Made by a program: the position numbers and the translations under genes. Below, one piece after another: positions 18,296 to 27,005 of a DNA stretch of 64,000 bases (positions are counted from its first letter, which is position 1; each line of letters opens with the position of its first letter). The notes beneath the pieces are model-generated. The model was not told the DNA's origin. It saw only the letters and a program-made list of their open reading frames with translations, and searched no databases. The stretch comes from a virus: positions 1 through 64,000 of the IMG/VR virus record IMGVR_UViG_3300044591_002420; one strand, 5' to 3'.

Positions 18296-18504
18296 GACCC
18301 GAAACTCGTGAAGCTATGGAGAATCTCTTTGGTGCGAAATGGAATGTTCCAAAAGCGGCAGATTATTGTAATCTCACCAACAAAGAGTGTAAAATTATCT
18401 TTAATGAATATTGTCGTCTAAATCCTCCAACGTATGTTCAAGAAAGTTCTTCTGATCTACTTGTGTTATCTCATTCTGATGATGTGAATGATGAATCTCG
18501 ATAA
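18292..18504 (+). CDS. hypothetical protein (70 aa), cyanophage-type
   Basis: ATGA overlap with the upstream gene. It reads RPETREAMENLFGAKWNVPKA, in two parts, then ADYCNLTNKECKIIFNEYCR. I associate this compact helical pattern with a short conserved protein in marine cyanophages. Its function is unknown. The C-terminus is acidic and overlaps the first LRV gene. Confidence 0.6.
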   Translation: MRPETREAMENLFGAKWNVPKAADYCNLTNKECKIIFNEYCRLNPPTYVQESSSDLLVLSHSDDVNDESR

Positions 18505-18715
18505 TAAAAGCGATATCATACATGAAAACATTAAAAGTCTTTCATGGGGCGACAAAATTAATCTAGCACAAAATCCAAACACTCCAGCAACAACATTAGA
18601 ACAACTAGCGACCGATGAGGATTGGATGGTTCGTTGGGATATTGCAGAAAATCCAAACACACCCCGCTACATCAAAAAGTATCTTAAAATTCAAAAGTAT
18701 CTAGCTATATTATGA
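18488..18715 (+). CDS. LRV repeat protein, shortest complete member (75 aa)
   Basis: An N-terminal helix (DKSDIIHENIKSLSWGDK-like) is followed by one full 26-residue LRV unit (NPNTPATTLEQLATDEDW) and the family C-terminal cap (YIKKYLKIQKYLAIL). LRV repeats stack as alternating alpha and 3-10 helices and usually bind protein or other partners. A second ATG at 18491 is an equally good start. The stop overlaps the next LRV gene (ATGA). Confidence 0.75.
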   Translation: MMNLDNKSDIIHENIKSLSWGDKINLAQNPNTPATTLEQLATDEDWMVRWDIAENPNTPRYIKKYLKIQKYLAIL

Positions 18716-19200
18716 GAAAAGTTGAACAAGCTAAAGATCCATACACTTCAACCGAAATCCTAGAACAACTGGCTACCGATGAGGATCCTGATGTTCGTTA
18801 TGAAGTAGCAAGAAATCCAAACACTCCACCAAAAGTTCTAGAACAACTAGCGACCGATGAACATTATGGTGTTCGTTGTTGGGTAGCACGAAATCCAAAC
18901 GCTCCTCTACATATTCTAGAACAACTAGCTACCGATAAGGATTCTCTGGTTCGTTGTGGTGTAGCAATAAATCCAAACACTCCACCAGAAATCCTAGAAC
19001 AACTGGCAACCGATAAGAGTTCTGATGTTCGTTTGATGGTAACACGAAACTCAAACACACCATCAAAAGCACTAGAACAACTAGCAACAGTGCCGCTCGG
19101 TTCGGTTTGGGGGATTCACAGAAATGTAGCAAAAAATCCAAACACACCATGTTACATCAAGAAGTATCTTAAACTACAAGATCATCTAAAAACATTATGA
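18712..19200 (+). CDS. LRV repeat protein (162 aa)
   Basis: It starts MRKVEQAKDPYTSTEIL and has five units. The last unit is irregular: it reads ATVPLGSVWGIHRNVAK where the usual TDE-xx-VR segment stands, with a few extra residues. It ends in the cap YIKKYLKLQDHLKTL. It sits in tandem between two other LRV genes, each joined by an ATGA overlap. Confidence 0.75.
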   Translation: MRKVEQAKDPYTSTEILEQLATDEDPDVRYEVARNPNTPPKVLEQLATDEHYGVRCWVARNPNAPLHILEQLATDKDSLVRCGVAINPNTPPEILEQLATDKSSDVRLMVTRNSNTPSKALEQLATVPLGSVWGIHRNVAKNPNTPCYIKKYLKLQDHLKTL

Positions 19201-19754
19201 ACAAACTTGAACAAGCTAGAGATCCAAACACATCACCCGAAATCCTAGAACAGCTAGCTACCGATGAAGATTCTTATGTTCGTTCTGGGGTAGCAAGACA
19301 TCCTAACACTCTACCAACAACATTAGAACTTTTAGCTACTGATAATGATTATTGTGTTCTTTGGGAAGTAGCAAGAAATCCAAACACTCCACCAAAAGTT
19401 CTAGAACAACTAGCGTCTGATGGACATTGGCGTGTTCGTGAAAGGGTATCAATACACCCAAACACTTCTCAAGAAACATTAAGAAAACTAGCGACTGATA
19501 AGGAATTTTGTGTTCGTCGTGGCACATCATATCATCCAAACACTCCATCAACAACATTAGAACTTCTAGCTACTGATAGGTATGGTTCTGTTCGTTGGTA
19601 CGTAGCACAAAATCCAAACACCCCACCAAAAGTTCTAGAACAACTAGCGACCGATGAGCATTATGGTGTTCGTTATAATGTAGCACAAAATCCAAATACA
19701 CCATGTTACATCAAGAAGTATCTTAAACTACAAGATCATCTAAAAACATTATGA
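19197..19754 (+). CDS. LRV repeat protein (185 aa)
   Basis: It starts MNKLEQARDPNTSPEILEQL and has six units plus the cap. Its first 56 bases are identical to the start of the LRV gene at 32051, and the similarity continues for about two repeats. So the two genes are recent copies. Variable residues cluster just before and after the VR pair of each unit. Confidence 0.75.
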   Translation: MNKLEQARDPNTSPEILEQLATDEDSYVRSGVARHPNTLPTTLELLATDNDYCVLWEVARNPNTPPKVLEQLASDGHWRVRERVSIHPNTSQETLRKLATDKEFCVRRGTSYHPNTPSTTLELLATDRYGSVRWYVAQNPNTPPKVLEQLATDEHYGVRYNVAQNPNTPCYIKKYLKLQDHLKTL

Positions 19755-19785
19755 TTAAACTTAAACTAAAATTCAAGAAACTCAA

Positions 19786-19863
19786 ATGACTAAAATTGTT
19801 TTAGATATCTTTCTCACACTCACTGTTTTCTGTATTGCGTCTTATCTTATCACAATAGACTGA
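19786..19863 (+). CDS. tiny membrane peptide (25 aa)
   Basis: MTKIVLDIFLTLTVFCIASY.. is a single hydrophobic helix ending Thr-Ile-Asp. It is preceded by a 12-residue basic open frame from 19751 that overlaps its ATG. It is supported only by composition and by filling the gap before a late promoter. Confidence 0.35.
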   Translation: MTKIVLDIFLTLTVFCIASYLITID

Positions 19864-19880
19864 CCGAGTGATTGATGACT

Positions 19881-19887
19881 CTAAATA
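19881..19887 (+). promoter_or_regulatory. late promoter CTAAATA
   Basis: CTAAATAATA lies 28 bases before the ATG of the 1453-residue structural gene. Confidence 0.55.
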
Positions 19888-19914
19888 ATAAAACAGGAAT
19901 TGTTTTAGAAGACA

Positions 19915-22900
19915 ATGAGTCTAAATCGGCTAGAGAATTTTTTAAGAACAGCAAAAGGAACAGTAATATACGTTAATGTTGACGGTCTAGATGCTACCGA
20001 TAGTATTGAGAATACTGGTACATCATTAGCTAGACCTTTTAAGACACCTCAACGAGCACTCATTGAAGCCGTTAGATATAGCTACATTTCAGGTACTAAT
20101 AACGACCTTTATGGTAATACAACAATTATTGTCTTTCCTGGACAATATGATATAGACAATAGACCTGGAGTTCTAGTAAAGAACGATGGGTCTTTGTTAT
20201 TGAGAAGCAGTCAATCAACAACTCTTACTGAATGGAAAACTAATACTAATTTCAATCTTTACGATTCTGCTAATCAATTATATAAATTAAATTCGGTTTA
20301 TGGTGGAGTTATTGTTCCAAGAAGAATAACAATTTGGTGTTACGATTCAAGAAAGACAGTATTTCTCCCACTCTACGTTCCTAGTCCGACCAATAACAAC
20401 ATAGAAAGAAGTTGCATATTTCGTAGAAGTGCTGGCTCTGTTTTAGAAAATCTAGCATTTAGAGATTCCGATCCTAACGGATTCTGCTATAAAGATTATA
20501 CTGTTACCAAATTTACTCCCAATTTTTCACATCATAAACTTGATTGTTATCAAGACGTTGATGGTGTTAATGATGTAATAATTCAAGATGATTTTCTCAA
20601 CGTAACAACGTCTAGAACCGATCTAGAAATGTATTATGAAAAAATTTCACTTGTTTATGGGTTATCATCTGGTAGAGAAATTCAAGATGCAATTTATTCT
20701 ACCACGATTTCTGTTGATATTCAACCTGTTATTGATGAGTTTCGGATTATTGGTTCAACTGGAAAAGAAGTTGGAATCACATCTATTCGGGCTGGTGATG
20801 GAGTTACTCCAAATAACACAATTACGGTTACTTTAGAAGAACCAACGGAAGATCTGAATATTGACACACCAATTCAAATAAGTGGTGTTGGTGTCGCTGG
20901 TTATGATGGTCAGAATATTGTTTCCTCTGTTATTAGTTCTTCACAGATCCAATATAGATCATCCATTACACCAAGTAATGCATTGCCGTCTTCTGTGGGT
21001 GCAACACTTAATATCGTCGTAGATAGCATCACTTCTGATTCACCACTGTTTAAAAATAATACTCTCAGAAGTGTCTATGGAATGTGTGGCTATTATGGAA
21101 ATGGTGATAACGTTTCAGGTTTTAAGAGCTTTATTGTTGACCAATTTGAAGGAATAAGTCTACAAAAAGACGACAATGCCTTCGTCAAATATGATTATAC
21201 TAGCGGAACTTATGAAGATTCAACTGCTATTAGCAATCTTCATAGCGATCCAGATGCTCGTTATAAACCCGATTATGAGCATTACTTTTTACGAATTGAT
21301 AATAACACTTCCGCTGATGTTAATTCATGTAGTGCAACAGGATTTGCTCAGCAATATGCAGTAAATTCTGGATCTGAGATTAATATGAATGCCTCAAGAT
21401 CCAAATATGGTGCAAAGGCATTAGTTGCGGAAGGATTCAAAAAACAAGCGTATTCATATGATGATAATGGTTATCTTGTAGGAGTAGTCCCACCAAAGTT
21501 CGTTAATCCAGAAACAAGTAACAGATATTTTGGTTCTTTTGATGTTGGTCTTACTACTTCCGTTGGTAATAGTGCAAGACTTTATATCGCAAATGAAAAG
21601 AATTTTTATGCTCCACCCGAACATAATCTTTTTGGGTATAATATTGGTGCTAAAAGGGGTGAAATTATTAAAGTTGAATTATCCAATAATACCACAGTTG
21701 GAATTTATACTGCAAATGTTCTAATTCCTTCAACCAATTTAACATCGGAAAAAGTTTACACTGTTCCAAGAATTAATAACAATACAGAAAATTCTATCTT
21801 TAACAATGCGATTGATTTAACAACTTCTCATAATCTTATTACGGGCGAAAAAATTCGGATTTTTTCTGATAATGGTCATCTTCCCGATAGATTGACCTCA
21901 AATAAAGTTGGTTACGCGATCACAACAGGATTACTTTCAACTAAAGTCAAAATCGCCGAGACTTATAATGATGCGCTTGCAAATGTTCCATTAAACATAA
22001 ACAGAAAAGGTGGAAATCTTACTGTTGTCAGTAGAGTGGCGGATAAAAAGCCGGGTGAAATCGGACATCCAATTCAATGGGATTCTGGTAATGCTAATTG
22101 GTATATCGGTGTAAATACAAACAATTCAATTTATAACCAATTAAATTCTCTTGGTACTTCGGTTTTAGGTAATTATACGCCTTCATTTTATGTTGAACGT
22201 GTTGTTGATACTAGATCTGATGATGAGAAGATCTTTAAATTTAGATATATTATTCCGTCAAATACTACGGAATCAAGCAGACTACCATTAAAATCTTTCA
22301 TTCTTCAAGAGTGTAATGATGTGGTTCTAGATTCCACCGAGATGAGTAAGTATTTTTCTTCTACCGTATCAACTCTTATTTCCCCGGAAGAACTAAGAAA
22401 TTCACATTATATTTCTGATGTGACTTGGAGTTCAAACGTTGCAACAATAAAAACCGAACTTCCATCAGAAGTTACTATTGGTTCTAAGATTGAACTTGTT
22501 AATTTTATTGGTGGAGTTCATACTGTTTCTTCTGTTATTAATAACAAAAAATTTACTATTCCGTTATCAACAAATCCTGGAGTATTCAATAAAGATACTA
22601 CGACTAGAAATCAGAATCTACCATATTTTAAAAAGTTAGAAACAAGTAATACTTATAAAATTCATGAGGTCAAAGAACTTCAAGAGTACATTTATAACAA
22701 GCAAGATGGTGTTTATGATTTAACTGTAATTAATACATCAAATTCCCCAACAGTATCACCTTTCACCGATCTTAAGTTCCCCCAACCAATAAAAAATCTT
22801 TATCCAAAAACAGATGTTGATAATCTAGAATCGGATCCAAAATCAACAGCTTCTTTTGCACTTCCTGATAAAATTGGAGAAGTTGTTGTGAATAATGAAT

Positions 22901-24276
22901 CATTCTCATTAACTAAAGAAACTCGCAATAAACTAGCAGAAGATTTCCAATATGGAATAAAGGTATCAAATATCGTTTCTAATCCAACTGGTATTGCTCA
23001 TACTTTCACCACTGAAGTATCTCATAATTTTAGAGGTATTACTAACTTTAGCATCCTGAATGCTGGTAGTAATTATGTTCCAGGAACTTATTATGGTGCG
23101 GATGTTATTGCTAGTAGTGGTAGTGGAAGAAATGCAAACGTCAGACTAACCGTTAGTGGTGCTGGTACGGTCAGTGATCTGGAGATAATGGATTCTGGGT
23201 GTACTATTCTTGTTACGAATGTTATTGATAATATAAACGATACTCTTTATCTTGTAGATAATCTTATTCCTTTTAGAATAACTGTTATTGAGGATCACAA
23301 TAAAATTCAAGTTGTTTCTCCTACATCTGCTGTAGGTCTCAATACATCTTATTGTTTATGTGTAGGAAAAGCGGTTCAAATAAGTAGTTTTTCTTATAAT
23401 GCTACTACGGGTATAGCAACAGCAACATGTGCGATTGCTCATGGTAACACTGTGGACGAAACAATTAGATTAGGTGGATTTGATAGTAATTATTTCAATA
23501 AAGAAGCTGTCGTTATTGACACTCCTACAGTGCAATCTTTGGTTGTTAATATTGGTAAAGATGGAGTGTCCTTGCCAACTACTGGTACTCGTTATATATA
23601 TCCAACTATAACTTCTAATAACAATAAGCCTTATTATTTTTATGCGGGAATAACAGCGTATATTAGTAGTTCACTAACTGCAGAATCAAATATAGATATT
23701 TTGACGATTGATAATGCAGTGAATGCTGGATTGAATATTGGCGATTTTATAACAGTTAATGATGAAATTTTTAGAATAAAATCTGACATCACAACAAATA
23801 ATGTCTCCGTTTTTCGAGCACAGATGGGAACTGTTAGACAAACTCATTCGGTTAATTCTGTAGTCAAAAAAATCAAAATAGTTCCAATTGAACTTAGAGA
23901 GAGTTCAACGATTAATACCACTTCTCATATTTTTGAATCTGTTGGATTTGGACCGGGTAACTATTCAACCTCAATTCCCGATAGAGTAAATAAAACACTA
24001 TCCGAAGAAGAAAAATCTATTGCACAATATTATATGATTAATGGTGGAACTGTTACTCGAGATATTCCTGAAGTTAATAAGTTAATTCCAGAATATTATA
24101 TTGATACTCCTTATATTACCCTTCAAGGAAGATCAATCGGAGTAGGAACAACAACACCCTCTAGTGGAAATTATGGTGATATTATTTACAGTGTAAATCC
24201 TAAGAGTGGAAATTATGTTGGATGGACTTATACTATTGATAATAAATGGAAAGGATTTGGTATAATTGGATCTTAA
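19915..24276 (+). CDS. large virion structural / fibre-adhesin protein (1453 aa)
   Basis: The N-terminus SLNRLENFLRTAKGTVIYVN and TGTSLARPFKTPQRALIEA is the hallmark of a very large structural protein of cyanomyoviruses. It continues with beta-helix-like stretches (GNTTIIVFPGQYDI, GGVIVPRRITIWCYD), many short Ser/Thr/Asn-rich strands and a C-terminal GSGRNANVRLTVSGAGTVSD segment near residue 1070. It is probably a fibre or baseplate-edge protein. Its exact T4 counterpart is unclear. Confidence 0.65.
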   Translation: MSLNRLENFLRTAKGTVIYVNVDGLDATDSIENTGTSLARPFKTPQRALIEAVRYSYISGTNNDLYGNTTIIVFPGQYDIDNRPGVLVKNDGSLLLRSSQSTTLTEWKTNTNFNLYDSANQLYKLNSVYGGVIVPRRITIWCYDSRKTVFLPLYVPSPTNNNIERSCIFRRSAGSVLENLAFRDSDPNGFCYKDYTVTKFTPNFSHHKLDCYQDVDGVNDVIIQDDFLNVTTSRTDLEMYYEKISLVYGLSSGREIQDAIYSTTISVDIQPVIDEFRIIGSTGKEVGITSIRAGDGVTPNNTITVTLEEPTEDLNIDTPIQISGVGVAGYDGQNIVSSVISSSQIQYRSSITPSNALPSSVGATLNIVVDSITSDSPLFKNNTLRSVYGMCGYYGNGDNVSGFKSFIVDQFEGISLQKDDNAFVKYDYTSGTYEDSTAISNLHSDPDARYKPDYEHYFLRIDNNTSADVNSCSATGFAQQYAVNSGSEINMNASRSKYGAKALVAEGFKKQAYSYDDNGYLVGVVPPKFVNPETSNRYFGSFDVGLTTSVGNSARLYIANEKNFYAPPEHNLFGYNIGAKRGEIIKVELSNNTTVGIYTANVLIPSTNLTSEKVYTVPRINNNTENSIFNNAIDLTTSHNLITGEKIRIFSDNGHLPDRLTSNKVGYAITTGLLSTKVKIAETYNDALANVPLNINRKGGNLTVVSRVADKKPGEIGHPIQWDSGNANWYIGVNTNNSIYNQLNSLGTSVLGNYTPSFYVERVVDTRSDDEKIFKFRYIIPSNTTESSRLPLKSFILQECNDVVLDSTEMSKYFSSTVSTLISPEELRNSHYISDVTWSSNVATIKTELPSEVTIGSKIELVNFIGGVHTVSSVINNKKFTIPLSTNPGVFNKDTTTRNQNLPYFKKLETSNTYKIHEVKELQEYIYNKQDGVYDLTVINTSNSPTVSPFTDLKFPQPIKNLYPKTDVDNLESDPKSTASFALPDKIGEVVVNNESFSLTKETRNKLAEDFQYGIKVSNIVSNPTGIAHTFTTEVSHNFRGITNFSILNAGSNYVPGTYYGADVIASSGSGRNANVRLTVSGAGTVSDLEIMDSGCTILVTNVIDNINDTLYLVDNLIPFRITVIEDHNKIQVVSPTSAVGLNTSYCLCVGKAVQISSFSYNATTGIATATCAIAHGNTVDETIRLGGFDSNYFNKEAVVIDTPTVQSLVVNIGKDGVSLPTTGTRYIYPTITSNNNKPYYFYAGITAYISSSLTAESNIDILTIDNAVNAGLNIGDFITVNDEIFRIKSDITTNNVSVFRAQMGTVRQTHSVNSVVKKIKIVPIELRESSTINTTSHIFESVGFGPGNYSTSIPDRVNKTLSEEEKSIAQYYMINGGTVTRDIPEVNKLIPEYYIDTPYITLQGRSIGVGTTTPSSGNYGDIIYSVNPKSGNYVGWTYTIDNKWKGFGIIGS

Positions 24277-24278
24277 AG

Positions 24279-24285
24279 CTAAATA
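24279..24285 (+). promoter_or_regulatory. late promoter CTAAATA
   Basis: CTAAATATTA lies 32 bases before the ATG at 24317. The leader between them can fold weakly (AGAGT..ACTCT). Confidence 0.55.
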
Positions 24286-24316
24286 TTAAAAAGAGTGGAA
24301 AAACGGAAACTCTACA

Positions 24317-25510
24317 ATGCCAAATAAGAATTTTATAGTTAAGAATGGAATTGAGGTTGATGGTAATCTCATTTTCGCGGATCCTGATACTAATAAAGTA
24401 GGAATAAAAACATCCACGCCAACTGTAGAACTAGATGTAAGCGGTGATATTAGATCTAATAACTTAACGGTTAGCGATGTGTTATCTCTTTATGGTAATA
24501 TCGCAATTAATGGTGAACTGGGAGAAGTTGGATCATTTCTGTCTGTAACAGGATCAGGTGTCACATGGAGCCCGATTCCGGGATTAAGAACCGTTGCGTC
24601 TATTGTTGCGGCCTCAGGGCAAACATTAATTAATGCTGTTTATAATCCTTCAACTGGAGTTGATGTTTTCGTTGATGGAGTTAGACTAACAACAACAGAT
24701 TATACAGCAATTACTGGATCTGAAATTGTACTAGCGGTTCCTCTTTTTGGTGGTGAGCGAGTAGATATTATTGCATATTCTGTTTTTGGTACTGGTGGAC
24801 CTGGAATTACCATTGAAAATAATTCAACTCAAGTAGGTCTATCTAATTTAATAAGTACAATCAATTTTGTAGGATTCAGTAGTATTTCTTTATCTGAAGA
24901 TGGATTTGGTGTGACACTGGAGAATTCAGCAGATAGTTATTACAATTTGGGTATTAAAAAAGAAATAAGATTTTATGAAGATACATTAAGTTGTCCCGAT
25001 TACATTTCTCTCAAGGCGCCCGGCATATTAACGTCTACAACTTCTTATCAACTGCCGGCTAGTTATCCAGCGGGCAATGAATATTATTTGTCTTCAAGTT
25101 CTGTTGGCATTATGACTTGGAAACAAAAAACGGACACAACGATTATACCGTTGACATCTGAAACTAAAATTTTGCAAGTGAGCACACTAACAACTATACC
25201 ATATTGGCCAGAAAATACATTTTTGTCATCTCAACCAATATGGATGGTAAATATGGCAGCTACCGGCTCTAACATTATTTTTGATATAAAAATTAATAAT
25301 TCGTCTATTTTTTCAGTATTACCAACTATAGATCAGACTGAAATTAGTAGTGCTACTGCTGATATTCCATCTGCATTTTCAACCTCTTTTATTAATAATG
25401 ATAAAATGATCTCAATTGGATCAACAGTCACTTTCCATTGTGTTGGTATCGGAAGCACTTATGCTGGTAGTGGTGCAAAAGTAAACATTTATAGTTTTAG
25501 TAGTCAATAA
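24317..25510 (+). CDS. tail fibre protein (397 aa)
   Basis: The N-terminus has the common fibre adaptor pattern FIVKNGIEVDGNLIFADPDTN, in parts, then VGIKTSTPTVELDVSGDI. A tip-proximal middle holds VDVFVDGVRLTTTDYTAI, a phage-fibre motif, followed by a C-terminal beta domain. It is likely a short or accessory fibre. Confidence 0.65.
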   Translation: MPNKNFIVKNGIEVDGNLIFADPDTNKVGIKTSTPTVELDVSGDIRSNNLTVSDVLSLYGNIAINGELGEVGSFLSVTGSGVTWSPIPGLRTVASIVAASGQTLINAVYNPSTGVDVFVDGVRLTTTDYTAITGSEIVLAVPLFGGERVDIIAYSVFGTGGPGITIENNSTQVGLSNLISTINFVGFSSISLSEDGFGVTLENSADSYYNLGIKKEIRFYEDTLSCPDYISLKAPGILTSTTSYQLPASYPAGNEYYLSSSSVGIMTWKQKTDTTIIPLTSETKILQVSTLTTIPYWPENTFLSSQPIWMVNMAATGSNIIFDIKINNSSIFSVLPTIDQTEISSATADIPSAFSTSFINNDKMISIGSTVTFHCVGIGSTYAGSGAKVNIYSFSSQ

Positions 25511-25513
25511 ATA
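25506..25513 (+). promoter_or_regulatory. late promoter AATAAATA
   Basis: AATAAATAAAAA overlaps the previous stop, 32 bases before the 25545 ATG. Confidence 0.5.
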
Positions 25514-25544
25514 AAAATTAAAGTTTACAGTGGGGATAATTTAG

Positions 25545-26954
25545 ATGGGTATTCGTTATTGGGGATCTAATATATCAGAACCTTTTCTGACATTATGGGT
25601 AAGCCGCCTTACTACTGCAACAAGATTACCGATTGCGAATGGTGGTGGTAGAGGTGCTATTGCTGCAGGTAATGATGGCGCGTCATTTGAAGCATTTTGG
25701 TTTGAAGCGGCGGGCGGCAGCATGGTTCGGGTTGTGGTTGTAAAACGCGATTCAAAAGGATTTGTATTATGGTCATGTTGGACTTCTGCAGATTTTGGAG
25801 ATACGGCTACAAGTCGTGACAATTCTGAGCCACAAGTATTAGGTTTACCTGATGGTGGTTGTATTGTGGTATGTAAAGGTACCGGCGGCGGGACGGCCAT
25901 ATCAGCATGGAGGCTAGATACAAATGGTAATCAAACATGGCGGCAAGATTATACCGGTGATCTAGTCGGTGCTATTCGTGTTACATTAAGTAGTTCTGAA
26001 ATTGCAATTTTGACTGCTAGCAATGTTTTCATACCATCCAGTGGTGTTTCAAGAAGGCAACCGACAGTATTAAAAATTGCACTTGGTTCCGGTGCGGTTA
26101 CGGCTTGTAATGCATATCGGATTGATAACACACTTAGCAATATAACTCCTGGTATACGAGATAATATCTTTGTTTTATCATCTGGCGCTGTGGTATTAAA
26201 GATTGGACCTATTTTCGTTGAAACTAATAATTCCGGAACAACCATAACCCGTTGTGTTATTTTTTCTGGATCAGGTGAAGTGATGAATGGTCTTGCTACA
26301 GTATTACCCGTTGGTGGATATTTATGTAGAGATGATAGCCAAACACTTGTCCGGTTAGATTCTAGTTTTAATATCACAGATAGATATAAGCATTCTAACG
26401 CTATGCAATCTGGTGGTGTATTTTGGGGACTGCAAACACTTGCATTAGAGGTAAATACTTCTGGCGAAGGCTATGCACTTTCTTACGGGTTTGCTTCCGG
26501 TGAATTTCTTGGCGTTAGTTTTAAGGTAGTAAAATTCACGTCTTATGGTGCAAGTCCCGTGGGATACAATGAAATTGCTTATGGTTCTAATATCGGAGCA
26601 CCAGAGCAATCAATTAGTTATGATATTGATTTGAGCAATGAATACGGTTTGGCGCGGGTTGTTGGGTCAACTTCCGGCTGTAGTATCACCGCATTAGGAT
26701 TTACATTAAATCAACCGATAAGTACTGCAAGTAATACAACGCCAGCGGCTACATTAAATACTGGATCATGTAGTAATACAATGAGCGTAAGAGGATGGGA
26801 TTCGGTAAGTTATAGTACACTAACACCTGATGATATTACACGCACTGTTATTTCAGCAACTGTTACATCTATTTCTATTACTACTACCACTGGTGCTCTT
26901 AGTATGGTAGACGCTTCTAGTACACTCACATGGTCTCGTTCTGAATTAATATGA
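25545..26954 (+). CDS. propeller-like receptor-binding adhesin candidate (469 aa)
   Basis: I do not recognise a named family. The protein has recurring blade-like blocks such as LPDGGCIVVCKGTGG, VLKIGPIFVETNN and LPVGGYLCRDDSQTLVRLD, each a hydrophobic strand followed by Gly/Asp turns, as in beta-propellers. It lacks the Asn/Ile-rich, low-complexity style of its fibre neighbours and is visibly richer in GC (runs of GGCGGGCGG). It has its own late promoter. It lies between fibre genes, so a receptor-binding tip acquired by transfer is the likely reading. Confidence 0.5.
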   Translation: MGIRYWGSNISEPFLTLWVSRLTTATRLPIANGGGRGAIAAGNDGASFEAFWFEAAGGSMVRVVVVKRDSKGFVLWSCWTSADFGDTATSRDNSEPQVLGLPDGGCIVVCKGTGGGTAISAWRLDTNGNQTWRQDYTGDLVGAIRVTLSSSEIAILTASNVFIPSSGVSRRQPTVLKIALGSGAVTACNAYRIDNTLSNITPGIRDNIFVLSSGAVVLKIGPIFVETNNSGTTITRCVIFSGSGEVMNGLATVLPVGGYLCRDDSQTLVRLDSSFNITDRYKHSNAMQSGGVFWGLQTLALEVNTSGEGYALSYGFASGEFLGVSFKVVKFTSYGASPVGYNEIAYGSNIGAPEQSISYDIDLSNEYGLARVVGSTSGCSITALGFTLNQPISTASNTTPAATLNTGSCSNTMSVRGWDSVSYSTLTPDDITRTVISATVTSISITTTTGALSMVDASSTLTWSRSELI

Positions 26955-26961
26955 TATCTCT

Positions 26962-26969
26962 CATAAATA
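26962..26969 (+). promoter_or_regulatory. late promoter CATAAATA
   Basis: CATAAATA lies 37 bases before the ATG at 27006 and abuts an 18 bp perfect palindrome. Confidence 0.55.
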
Positions 26970-26986
26970 GACATATTAATATGTCT
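26969..26986. repeat. 18 bp perfect palindrome in the fibre-gene leader
   Basis: AGACATATTAATATGTCT reads the same on both strands. It lies where transcription from the adjacent late promoter should begin, so it may be an operator or an mRNA leader structure. Confidence 0.6.
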
Positions 26987-27005
26987 CATAACATTCTAAC
27001 AGCCG

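Noticed and set aside
25556-25900. Antisense open frame of 114 residues in the adhesin gene
   Set aside because: Low-complexity Pro/Ser translation with no ribosome site. It is explained by the GC-rich codon pattern of the sense gene.
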